From Clostridia bacterium (GTDB lineage: Bacteria; Bacillota; Clostridia; Christensenellales; SZUA-584), in contig JABGQS010000007.1 of NCBI GenBank assembly GCA_018648645.1, forward strand, positions 1-64,000: a DNA stretch of 64,000 nucleotides. Direction: 5' to 3'. The notes under the pieces are model-generated. The model saw only the letters and a list, made by a program, of their open reading frames with translations, had not been told where the DNA came from and ran no database searches. Each line of letters starts with the position of its first letter. Position 1 is the first letter of the stretch. The position numbers were made by a program, and so were the translations under genes. Positions 1-7,670 of this stretch are shown here, one piece after another.

Positions 1-2
1 TG

Positions 3-800
3 ATAGAGCAGTATCACGATGCGGGACGGTTTTCTATGCGGCAGGTTGCGCTTGCGCCGTGCTCGCCCTTTAGCGTGACGGACGATTTGATGAAGCAGAG
101 CGCAGCACTGGCGCGGCAGTATGGTGTGCGGCTGCATACGCATTTGGCAGAGACCAAAGACGAGGAAAACTATATGATAGAAAAGTACGGCAAACGTCCT
201 CTTGAAGTTATGCAGGATCTAGGCTGGGTCGGCGAAGACGTTTGGTTTGCGCACGGGATATACTTCAATGACGAGGAGCTTGACCTTTTGGCGAAGACGA
301 AAACAGGCGTTGCACATTGCCCGATTTCTAACATGAAGCTGGCGTCGGGTATCGCAAAAGTACCGCAGATGATTGAGAAAGGTGTGCCTGTTGGGCTGGC
401 GGTTGACGGAAGCGCAAGCAACGACGGGAGCAGTATGCTGGAGGAGATACGTGTTGCGTTTTTACTGCACAGACTGAACTCAAGCAACGATGCGCCGAGC
501 GGATACGACATATTGAAGCTGGCGACGAGAGGCAGCGCGAGAGTGCTCGGCAGAGACGATATTGGTCAGCTGAGCGTCGGGTATGCGGCCGATGCGTTTA
601 TGGTAGACACGGACAGAATTGAGCTGGTCGGCACACAGTTTAACGCGAAATCCATGCTGGGCACGGTAGGTCTGAAAGGCAGCGTAGATACAACGATTGT
701 TGGCGGGGAAATTGTTGTGGACGAAGGCGAATTGGTGAACGTTGACGAGAAGAAAGTTGTGGCGGATGCAACGCAGGTGCTGAAAAAGTACTACCAATAG
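3..800 (+). CDS. 8-oxoguanine deaminase-type amidohydrolase (5' end outside window)
   Basis: C-terminal part of a metal-dependent amidohydrolase (TIM-barrel, AtzA/TrzN/8-oxoguanine deaminase branch) that hydrolytically deaminates a purine-like ring in the cytosol. The frame is open to the window edge, so the first ~180 residues, including the first His-x-His, are missing; ATG 36 is internal. Visible are HTHLAE (metal/substrate His and the catalytic Glu), AHGIYF (metal His), and VDGSASNDGSS, whose Asp is the last metal ligand. The NMKLASGIAKVP and GSASNDGSS signatures are those of 8-oxoguanine deaminases/hydroxyatrazine hydrolases rather than of SAH deaminase or guanine deaminase. The exact substrate is inferred, not shown. 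No partner gene is visible. Confidence 0.82.
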   Translation: MEQYHDAGRFSMRQVALAPCSPFSVTDDLMKQSAALARQYGVRLHTHLAETKDEENYMIEKYGKRPLEVMQDLGWVGEDVWFAHGIYFNDEELDLLAKTKTGVAHCPISNMKLASGIAKVPQMIEKGVPVGLAVDGSASNDGSSMLEEIRVAFLLHRLNSSNDAPSGYDILKLATRGSARVLGRDDIGQLSVGYAADAFMVDTDRIELVGTQFNAKSMLGTVGLKGSVDTTIVGGEIVVDEGELVNVDEKKVVADATQVLKKYYQ

Positions 801-822
801 CAGTATATTTACTATGATTTAC

Positions 823-854
823 AAAGGCTTTGCGGCATATTAGCGCGGGCCTTT
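823..854 (+). terminator. possible weak terminator after the amidohydrolase
   Basis: AAAGGC (823-828) and GCCTTT (849-854) can pair around a GC-rich loop, but only a short broken T run follows. It separates two same-strand genes with unrelated functions. Confidence 0.35.
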
Positions 855-914
855 TGCCTTGCTTGTACTGTATGTAATTTTATGTTTTGCCTTGGTAAAC
901 AATCAATTATTGAG

Positions 915-943
915 TTGTATTTAAACATCAGACGTGATAAAAT
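915..943 (+). promoter_or_regulatory. sigma-A promoter for the CotH gene
   Basis: TTGTAT (915-920), a 17-bp spacer and TAAAAT (938-943). It lies downstream of the ATG at 882, which argues that the CotH protein starts later, near 975-987. Confidence 0.45.
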
Positions 944-986
944 ATCAAGAACGCAAATCATTATTGCAGGGGGAGTGTGGAGCTTT

Positions 987-3944
987 TTGCGAAGGCTTAG
1001 AAACATCATTATCGCCATAGTTATTGCCGGGTTGTTTGCCGGCATATTAGTTATTGCGCTTAGAGCACAGAACGAGGAAGAAGCTGTGAGCACAGACTTT
1101 GTTATGATCAGCGAGTTTATGGCGTCTAACAAAAGCACTATCACCGACGAGAACGGCAATTTCAGTGACTGGATAGAGATTTATAATCCAACGGACAGCG
1201 CTGTCAACCTGTTTAGCTATGGGCTTTCTGACGACAGCGGTAAAGTGAAGTGGACGTTCCCGAATATTACGCTCGGACCCGGAGAATATATCGTTGTTTT
1301 TGCTACGAATGCGACCACTGTCGATAAAAACGCAGTGTATCAGCATATCGGGTTTAAGCTTGCCGCAGACAAAGGCGGTATATATCTGATAAACGACACA
1401 GGGCAGCCTGTGGACGAGATAGAGTATGAGAACCAAATAACAGGGGTGTCGCTTGGACGCAACGAGTTATATGAATGGGTAGCTCAGCAAGCGCCTTCGC
1501 CCGGGTTTAGCAACGATGCTGCGGGGGTTGCTGCGTTTTTGGACAGCAGAAAAACTGACGAGGAATTTTTAATTATTACTGAAGTGATGTCGCAGAACCG
1601 AACGACTATAGCGGACTCTGCTGGCGATTTTCATGATTATATTGAAATTTATAACACCGGCAGCGAGCCAGTTAGCTTGCTTGGATATTCGATGTCCGAC
1701 GACCCAAACAACATAGGAAAGTGGCAGTTCCCCGATGTGACGATTGGCGCGGGGGAGTATTTACTTGTGTTTGCGTCGGGGTATGAGACTAGCTTGCCGG
1801 GCGACGATTTGTATGCGAGTTTTAGGATCTCTTCGCTGGAAGAAACGATTATAATTTCAAATAAAATGGGGCTTGTTGTGGACAGCGTTGTGCTCCGAGA
1901 AGTCGGTACTGACCGTTCGTATGCACGCGTAACAGACGAAGACGGCAGCTATGGCGATGAGTGGCAGGAGACGGACAGCCCGACGCCGCGATTGCCGAAC
2001 ACCGGCGAAGGGTTTGTGACGTATATGCAGACCAATGTTGTAACGACCGGGCAGATTATCATCAACGAAATTATGGTGAGCAACAGCACCGTTTTGCAGG
2101 AAGGCGATGGCGAGTATTATGACTGGATAGAGCTGTATAACCGAAGTGACGCTGCGGTGAGCCTCGCGGGATACAGCCTAAGCGACGACCAAAACAATCC
2201 GTCGAAGTGGAAATTTGAAGATATAACGATTGGTGCGGGTGAGTATATTGTCGTGATTGCGTCGGGAGAACCGGTGGACGGCGAGGACGAAAAAAAAAAT
2301 TATCTGCACACCAACTTTAGACTGAGCGCATCGGGCGAAGTTTTGGCGCTATATGACAGCAGCGGGGCTTTGCAAGACAGGTATATGATAACTTTTACAC
2401 CAAAGGGTGTTTCAGTAGGTAGAGTGGATGAGCGAAACGAGCTTTACTTTTTCAGCGTACCAACACCAAAGACCGCTAACGTAAACGCGTTTGCCGGCGT
2501 GCTTGAACCGCCGAGCGTGGACATTAGAGCCGGGAGCTATGACAGCGGAGTTGAAGTCTCGCTTATAAGCAGCGCCTCTGACGCAAGTATATACTATACG
2601 CTTGACGGCAGTGAGCCGAGTGAAAACGATATGCTGTACACGCAGCCGATAAGCATGTCGGCAACAGGGATGATTCGGGCGAGGGCGTATTTGGACGGAT
2701 ATATAAATAGCGAAATCAGTACCAACTCGTACTTTGTGGGCGAGACGCACAGCCTACCGATTTTGTCGGTTGTCACAGAGAACGATTATCTATTTGACGA
2801 GACAAACGGAATATATATGCTGGGACCAAACGCTGTGGAGATTGCGGGCAGCCCCGGGCACTACAAGAACGCGAACTATTCAGCCAGCGGGAAAGAGGCG
2901 GAGAGACCTGCATCGTTTGAGGTGTTTGACGAGAACGGCAATCAGGTGTTTGCGCAAAACATTGGTATACGGATTCAAGGCGGCTACAGCAGGGATAAGG
3001 CGCAAAAGTCGTTTGCTATTTTTGCAAGGAGCGAATACGGTCCCGGAGTGATGGATTATGCTTTCTTTGACAACAGACCATTTGAGCAGTATCAAGCGAT
3101 TCAATTGCGCCAAGGCGGGCAGGATCAGAACATCGCCAAGATAAAGGAAGCAACGCTGCTTGCACTGGTCGAAGGGCAGGGGTATAACTTCATTGTCCAG
3201 GCGGTAAAGCCGTATGTGCTGTATATAAACGGAGAGTACTGGGGCGTATATTATATGCAGGAAAAGCGCAACGAGGAGTTTATCGCGCAGCATGAGGGCG
3301 TTGTTGACGCCGACAACATGAATATAATGAAGGCTTCTACGATTGTATTGCAGGGCAGCAATACCGAGTATAAAGAGCTGATTAAATTTGTAGACAGTAA
3401 CGATATGTCCAGCAAAGAGAACTTTGATTATATTGCGCAGTATATTGATACAGACAGCTTTATGGATTTAATGATACATCAGATTTGGATAGCGAACTCT
3501 GATTACGCAAATTTGCAGTATTATCAGATATTGCCGGACGGGAAATGGAAGCAGATTTATTACGATTTCTGCTGGACTTTCCAGTCGGGGCATGAGACTT
3601 TAAAGTATCGGATGGATATGAGAAAGGCGGGAAGCTCGCTGTTAAACGGGCTGCTTGAATACAAGCCGTGGCGCGATGAGTTTATTGAACGGTTTGCGCA
3701 GGTGATGAGGGAGACGTATAGCACCGAAAGAGTGCTTACTGAAATTGAGAATCAGGTAGATTTGATAAAGGACGAGATGGTAGCTGAGCGTGCGAAGTTT
3801 GGCGGAACGGTAAGCAACTGGGAAACGAATGTTGAGCGAATGAGGGAGTTTGCCAGAGTGCGAAACTCGCAAATTGTCCAGCAATTAAAGGATACGTTCC
3901 CGCTGTCGGCAGAGCAAACGGCAATGCTGGAGGACGCGATTTAA
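987..3944 (+). CDS. CotH kinase family protein with three lamin-tail domains, membrane-anchored
   Basis: About 985 residues, extracellular. One N-terminal membrane segment (IIIAIVIAGLFAGILVIAL) is followed by three lamin-tail (LTD) beta domains at about residues 38-160, 193-320 and 355-490 (each with DWIEIYN/DYIEIYN and S(M/L)SDD motifs), a chitobiase-type C-terminal domain near 506-580 (IYYTLDGSEPS), and a CotH kinase domain from about 588 to 960 (RIQGGYSRDKAQKSF, GVYYMQEKRNEEF, YYDFCWTF). CotH proteins are atypical protein kinases first known from spore coats, but many occur at the surface of non-sporulating cells. Start chosen at TTG 987, preceded by GGGGAG; GTG 975 is possible, while ATG 882 has no ribosome-binding site and lies before the promoter. 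VTC and DUF4956 genes follow, a grouping recurrent in Firmicutes. Confidence 0.85.
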   Translation: MRRLRNIIIAIVIAGLFAGILVIALRAQNEEEAVSTDFVMISEFMASNKSTITDENGNFSDWIEIYNPTDSAVNLFSYGLSDDSGKVKWTFPNITLGPGEYIVVFATNATTVDKNAVYQHIGFKLAADKGGIYLINDTGQPVDEIEYENQITGVSLGRNELYEWVAQQAPSPGFSNDAAGVAAFLDSRKTDEEFLIITEVMSQNRTTIADSAGDFHDYIEIYNTGSEPVSLLGYSMSDDPNNIGKWQFPDVTIGAGEYLLVFASGYETSLPGDDLYASFRISSLEETIIISNKMGLVVDSVVLREVGTDRSYARVTDEDGSYGDEWQETDSPTPRLPNTGEGFVTYMQTNVVTTGQIIINEIMVSNSTVLQEGDGEYYDWIELYNRSDAAVSLAGYSLSDDQNNPSKWKFEDITIGAGEYIVVIASGEPVDGEDEKKNYLHTNFRLSASGEVLALYDSSGALQDRYMITFTPKGVSVGRVDERNELYFFSVPTPKTANVNAFAGVLEPPSVDIRAGSYDSGVEVSLISSASDASIYYTLDGSEPSENDMLYTQPISMSATGMIRARAYLDGYINSEISTNSYFVGETHSLPILSVVTENDYLFDETNGIYMLGPNAVEIAGSPGHYKNANYSASGKEAERPASFEVFDENGNQVFAQNIGIRIQGGYSRDKAQKSFAIFARSEYGPGVMDYAFFDNRPFEQYQAIQLRQGGQDQNIAKIKEATLLALVEGQGYNFIVQAVKPYVLYINGEYWGVYYMQEKRNEEFIAQHEGVVDADNMNIMKASTIVLQGSNTEYKELIKFVDSNDMSSKENFDYIAQYIDTDSFMDLMIHQIWIANSDYANLQYYQILPDGKWKQIYYDFCWTFQSGHETLKYRMDMRKAGSSLLNGLLEYKPWRDEFIERFAQVMRETYSTERVLTEIENQVDLIKDEMVAERAKFGGTVSNWETNVERMREFARVRNSQIVQQLKDTFPLSAEQTAMLEDAI

Positions 3945-4043
3945 TAGCAGGACAACGCCGCGATGGTTGGGCTGCAAGACAACGGATGTAACGGCAGTGT
4001 GCAAGCGCAAACTGTTGAGAAGTATGAAAAACCATATTATGGC

Positions 4044-4072
4044 TTGACAGAAGAGGGAACAAACGCTATATT
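4044..4072 (+). promoter_or_regulatory. sigma-A promoter for the VTC/DUF4956 pair
   Basis: TTGACA (4044-4049), 17-bp spacer, TATATT (4067-4072), 64 bp before the ATG. Near-consensus, so the pair can be transcribed independently of the CotH gene. Confidence 0.65.
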
Positions 4073-4135
4073 TTATAAGTTAGGACGACCACATACCGGC
4101 GGAGGAAATAATTCGCACGGGTAGTAGGGGAATGT

Positions 4136-5497
4136 ATGCCAAGAAGAGATGACGATATATTTAAAAAACTGAAAAATGAGAAGCCTTTGGCAAAGTCTGC
4201 GGGAGAGCGTAAAGGCGCGGAGTCAGCCGACGGCAAGAATACTTTTGAGCTGATGGTCGAGAAGAAAACAGCCAAGAGGAAGAAGCCTGTAGGAACCAGA
4301 GGCGTTTATCATACGCCGAAAAAGCGCGGCGGAAGAAAGGTTGTTGTTAGCAAAAGCAAAGCAGCGCAGAAAAAGGAAATTGAAATATTCTCGGAGAAAT
4401 CACCCGGCAGCCAAATGGCGAAAGACGCTAAACATGATATTTTAGATGAGCGTGATAAGAAAGCAGCGCAGGCAAAGCAAGAGGTGACGAAAACGCAGGC
4501 TGCTAAGCCGGTACGTAAGGACGAGAGCGCGGCGCAGACGAGGAAACCGGTCGGCGAATCAAGCAGTGATTTGATTTTTGATACGCCGGAGATACAAGAG
4601 CACCAAGAGAGAAAACCACAGCAAAGTAAGCCGGCTTCGCCAAGCAGAGCACCTTCGCCAAGCAGGGCGCCTGAGCCAAGAGTGGAGCAGGAAATATCTA
4701 AACCGGAACCTAGGCAGCGAACTCCGATTGCAGCCAAACCTCAGCCGACCAGACCTGTTGCGAAAAAAACTGCGGCTATTAAGACAGACGCGCAAATTGT
4801 GAGGGCAAAGACGAGGAAGGTCTTTAGGCACGAGTTGAAGTATTACATAAACTACAAAGATTATTACTTGTTGAGAGCGTCAATTGGCGCTATAATGACG
4901 CTGGATGAGAACGCGAATGAGAATAGGTCGTACCACATTCGAAGTCTGTATTTTGACGATATTTATGAGCGCGCGCTTGCCGAAAAGGTAGCGGGTAACG
5001 ATAACCGGTGCAAGTATCGGATTCGTATATACGATTATAAAGACGACATGATTAAGCTGGAGAGAAAGCAGAAGCACGGGCAGTTCATACGAAAGACCAG
5101 CATGCAGCTGACCAGAGATGAGTACGAAAGCTTGATTGCCGGAGATTACGACTTTTTGCTTGCGCGTAAGAGCAACCTTGCCAAAGAAATGTATATTAAG
5201 TTGAAATCTGAGTTGCTGCGCCCTCGAGTGATTGTGGATTATACGCGTGAGGCGTATGTGTATCCGATTGAGGATGTGCGCGTAACGTTTGATATAGACC
5301 TGAAAGGCAGCACGATGATGTCAGATATATTCGACGAAAGTATACCATGTATGGCGGTGTATGAGCACGGCATGATGGTGCTTGAGGTCAAGTTTAACAA
5401 GTATTTACCCGAGAGTATAAAATGTGCTTTAAGCAGCGCTAAGGCGATGCAGCGAAGTGCGATTTCAAAATATGTTTTATGCAGAAAATTTGATTAG
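4136..5497 (+). CDS. VTC-domain (polyphosphate polymerase-like) protein with long basic N-terminus
   Basis: 453 residues. The C-terminal half (about 228-453) is a VTC domain, the triphosphate-tunnel fold that polymerises polyphosphate in yeast Vtc4: RHELKYYIN, RSLYFDD, YRIRIY, KLERKQK and VMVLEVKF-like strands (here MMVLEVKF) supply the conserved basic and acidic tunnel residues. The first ~225 residues are low-complexity, rich in Lys, Ala, Pro, Ser and Gln with a SPSRAP repeat, and look disordered; the usual bacterial homologue lacks this extension. Twelve bases separate it from the DUF4956 gene, so the two are co-transcribed. The family link is strong; actual polyphosphate synthesis by bacterial VTC proteins of this cluster is inference. 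Confidence 0.82.
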   Translation: MPRRDDDIFKKLKNEKPLAKSAGERKGAESADGKNTFELMVEKKTAKRKKPVGTRGVYHTPKKRGGRKVVVSKSKAAQKKEIEIFSEKSPGSQMAKDAKHDILDERDKKAAQAKQEVTKTQAAKPVRKDESAAQTRKPVGESSSDLIFDTPEIQEHQERKPQQSKPASPSRAPSPSRAPEPRVEQEISKPEPRQRTPIAAKPQPTRPVAKKTAAIKTDAQIVRAKTRKVFRHELKYYINYKDYYLLRASIGAIMTLDENANENRSYHIRSLYFDDIYERALAEKVAGNDNRCKYRIRIYDYKDDMIKLERKQKHGQFIRKTSMQLTRDEYESLIAGDYDFLLARKSNLAKEMYIKLKSELLRPRVIVDYTREAYVYPIEDVRVTFDIDLKGSTMMSDIFDESIPCMAVYEHGMMVLEVKFNKYLPESIKCALSSAKAMQRSAISKYVLCRKFD

Positions 5498-5508
5498 GAG
5501 GAAATATT

Positions 5509-6186
5509 GTGGGAGCAACAGATTTTTTCAAAGGCAAGTTTCTTGAAGATTTTAGTTTAATAGGGACGCTGAACGTATGGGATGTGGTGATAACGCTGAC
5601 AATCGCGTTTGTTATGGGCATGTTCGTATATTTCATCTACCGAATTACATTTGGGGGCGTGGTGTTTGTCAAGAGTTTTGGCACATCGCTCGTGATGCTT
5701 TCGATGGTGACATCGATGATTATCTTGCCGATTTCAACGAATTTGCTATTGTCGCTGGGTATGGTCGGTGCGTTGTCCATCGTGCGCTTTAGAACGGCGG
5801 TAAAGGAGCCAACCGACACCATTTATATGTTTTGGGCGATTGCACTCGGCATAACGCTAGGCGCAAAGCTGTATTACGCAGCGGTCATCGCTTCTTTGTT
5901 GATTGGGCTTTTCCTGGTGATTTGGAACCTCGTGCGAACGAAGAAAAACCTGCCGTACATTCTGGTTATTCGATTTGAAGAGCATAGTAAAAAGCAGGTG
6001 CAGGAAGTTTTACGCAGGATGCCGCAAGGCAAGCTGAAGTCTAAGATTGTAACCTCCGGTATGATTGAGCTTACAATTGAGATGACGATCAAGAAGGGCG
6101 ATATCGGTACCGTAGACGCGTTCGGCGCGATAGACGGTGTGCACGATGCGTCTTTGATAAGCTATAAAGGCGACGTAGTTTCGTAA
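5509..6186 (+). CDS. DUF4956 integral membrane protein
   Basis: 225 residues. GTG start with AGGAGG eight bases upstream. About four transmembrane helices fill residues 20-145, including the conserved SLGMVGALSIVRFRTAVKEP loop typical of DUF4956, and a soluble C-terminal ferredoxin-like segment follows (about 150-225). Function is unknown. The family is repeatedly found beside VTC-domain and CotH proteins, as here, suggesting a membrane component that works with the VTC enzyme or the surface CotH kinase. Translation is probably coupled to the upstream VTC gene. Confidence 0.82.
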   Translation: MGATDFFKGKFLEDFSLIGTLNVWDVVITLTIAFVMGMFVYFIYRITFGGVVFVKSFGTSLVMLSMVTSMIILPISTNLLLSLGMVGALSIVRFRTAVKEPTDTIYMFWAIALGITLGAKLYYAAVIASLLIGLFLVIWNLVRTKKNLPYILVIRFEEHSKKQVQEVLRRMPQGKLKSKIVTSGMIELTIEMTIKKGDIGTVDAFGAIDGVHDASLISYKGDVVS

Positions 6187-6250
6187 ACGAGGGGTCTGAA
6201 AACATCGGGCGTTTATAGAAAATCGTTTACAATCAGCGGTCTTTTAAATG

Positions 6251-6289
6251 ATAGCAGGCTTTCTGGATTTCTGAAGGTCTGCTATTTTT
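6251..6289 (+). terminator. intrinsic terminator after DUF4956 gene
   Basis: ATAGCAG (6251-6257) pairs with CTGCTAT (6279-6285), followed by a T run. It closes the CotH/VTC/DUF4956 cluster. Confidence 0.7.
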
Positions 6290-6307
6290 GTGTCTGATGG
6301 CAAAGCT

Positions 6308-6336
6308 TTGCTTATCCAATTAAGATATGATAGAAT
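6308..6336 (+). promoter_or_regulatory. sigma-A promoter for VanX-like peptidase
   Basis: TTGCTT (6308-6313), 17-bp spacer, TAGAAT (6331-6336). The predicted transcript starts near 6343, downstream of the longer in-frame start at 6290, so ATG 6404 is the better start. Confidence 0.55.
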
Positions 6337-6403
6337 ATTGGAAGTGATTGGGGATGTTCTCCCTTGTATATCAATGGCTTTGTCCAAGGAAACGGAATTG
6401 ATT

Positions 6404-7606
6404 ATGAAGAAAATAACAATAATAATTATTGTGTTGGTCTTTTTACTGGGTGCTTGCAGCGCGCAATCCAGCTCACCGCAGACCTCGCAGACACAAGCGG
6501 CGACACCAACACAGCAGCCTTCGCAGACACAGGCGGTCGTAGTTACGCCGTCGCCGAGTCCTACGCAAATTGCGACATCGACGCCTGTGCCGGAGCCTAC
6601 GCCAACTCCGTATGTGAAACTGAATGACCCGACATCGTCGCTGACGGTGAGAGAAGGCCCCGGAACGGGAACCGGGAAAATCGGGTCTCTACGTGACGGC
6701 GACCCTGTGAATATTATCGAGTTTGGCGACGTGTGGCACAAGATCGAGTTCGAAGGCAAAGAAGCATATGTTTTCGCGCAATACGTTAAGAACGTGCCAA
6801 TCAGGTATGCGTATGTTCCGGAGCTTGTCGCGACAGTTGACGGCAAGACGTATACGAGCAAAATGGTAGATGTGCGCGCGATTGTACCCGACTTAAAGAT
6901 TTGGCTGATTTTCGCGTCAAGCGACAACTACATGAACAAGGTGTTGTATCCCGCGGGTGCGTGTTTGCTCCAGGAAAGTACCGCGCTGAAACTCGCTAAA
7001 GCTGAGGCGATATTTAGAGCGGACGGGTATCAGATACGGCTGTACGACGGATACCGCCCGTTTTCGGTTTCGGTGCTGCTGTATGAGGAGATTCGAGACG
7101 GCAGATTTGTTGCCAATCCGAACAGGTCGCCTTCTAACCACAATAGAGGAGCTGCTGTTGACATCACTTTGGAGCGTATCGACACGGGGGAGCAGATTCC
7201 GATGCCATCGTTTATGATGACGCTCAATATATCATCTTATAGAAGTTTGCCGGATATATATAAGTATGAGGAAGGCAGCGACGAGTATAATGCGATTCTT
7301 GAGGAATTTCCTGATATCCTCAAATATCCAAGACGCAGCAGTACGGCGATAAAAAACATGAATTATCTGACAAGAGTGATGAAAAGCTGCGGGTTTACGA
7401 CAATTTCAACCGAGTGGTGGCACTTTGCTGATAGAGACAAAGCTACGTTTATGGTGCTCGACTATGACCTTGCAAACGATATACAGTGGATTCCCGAAGA
7501 CGAGTACGAGGCTTTTATGGCAGAGGAGAGAGAGCCGTTGACCGATTTGCCCGATTACGTAGTGTTTCCCGAAAAGGACGAACCTGTGCCGATATCGCTC
7601 GACTAA
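6404..7606 (+). CDS. SH3-domain lipoprotein D-Ala-D-Ala dipeptidase, VanX-like (peptidase M15)
   Basis: 400 residues, exported lipoprotein: MKKITIIIIVLVFLLGAC gives signal peptide and lipobox. A Thr/Gln/Pro-rich linker (about 20-75) is followed by a bacterial SH3 domain (SLTVREGPGTG...YVFAQYV) and a VanX/M15D catalytic domain from about 150. Zinc ligands and catalytic residues are visible: SNHNRGAAVD (His and Asp ligands), EWWHF (catalytic Glu and third His ligand), and YDGYRP, the conserved Arg segment. VanX enzymes hydrolyse D-Ala-D-Ala. Because this one lies outside the membrane, a role in wall-peptide turnover or nutrient recycling is more likely than vancomycin resistance (vanX alone, no vanHA beside it). 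The ATG at 6404 precedes a classic signal peptide, and the upstream extension would bury it. Confidence 0.86.
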   Translation: MKKITIIIIVLVFLLGACSAQSSSPQTSQTQAATPTQQPSQTQAVVVTPSPSPTQIATSTPVPEPTPTPYVKLNDPTSSLTVREGPGTGTGKIGSLRDGDPVNIIEFGDVWHKIEFEGKEAYVFAQYVKNVPIRYAYVPELVATVDGKTYTSKMVDVRAIVPDLKIWLIFASSDNYMNKVLYPAGACLLQESTALKLAKAEAIFRADGYQIRLYDGYRPFSVSVLLYEEIRDGRFVANPNRSPSNHNRGAAVDITLERIDTGEQIPMPSFMMTLNISSYRSLPDIYKYEEGSDEYNAILEEFPDILKYPRRSSTAIKNMNYLTRVMKSCGFTTISTEWWHFADRDKATFMVLDYDLANDIQWIPEDEYEAFMAEEREPLTDLPDYVVFPEKDEPVPISLD

Positions 7607-7628
7607 AACGACAATTTAAAAGTATATT

Positions 7629-7662
7629 AAAAAAGCTATCGAATTATTCGATAGCTTTTTTT
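7629..7662. terminator. bidirectional terminator
   Basis: AGCTATCGAA (7634-7643) and TTCGATAGCT (7647-7656) form a perfect stem flanked by A and T runs, serving the converging peptidase and zinc-ribbon genes. Confidence 0.85.
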
Positions 7663-7670
7663 GTATACGA

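Noticed and set aside
3948-4124. Sixty-codon open frame in the CotH frame directly after its double stop
   Set aside because: No start codon with a ribosome site, and the strong VTC promoter lies inside it. Chance length for this base composition, so not called as a gene.
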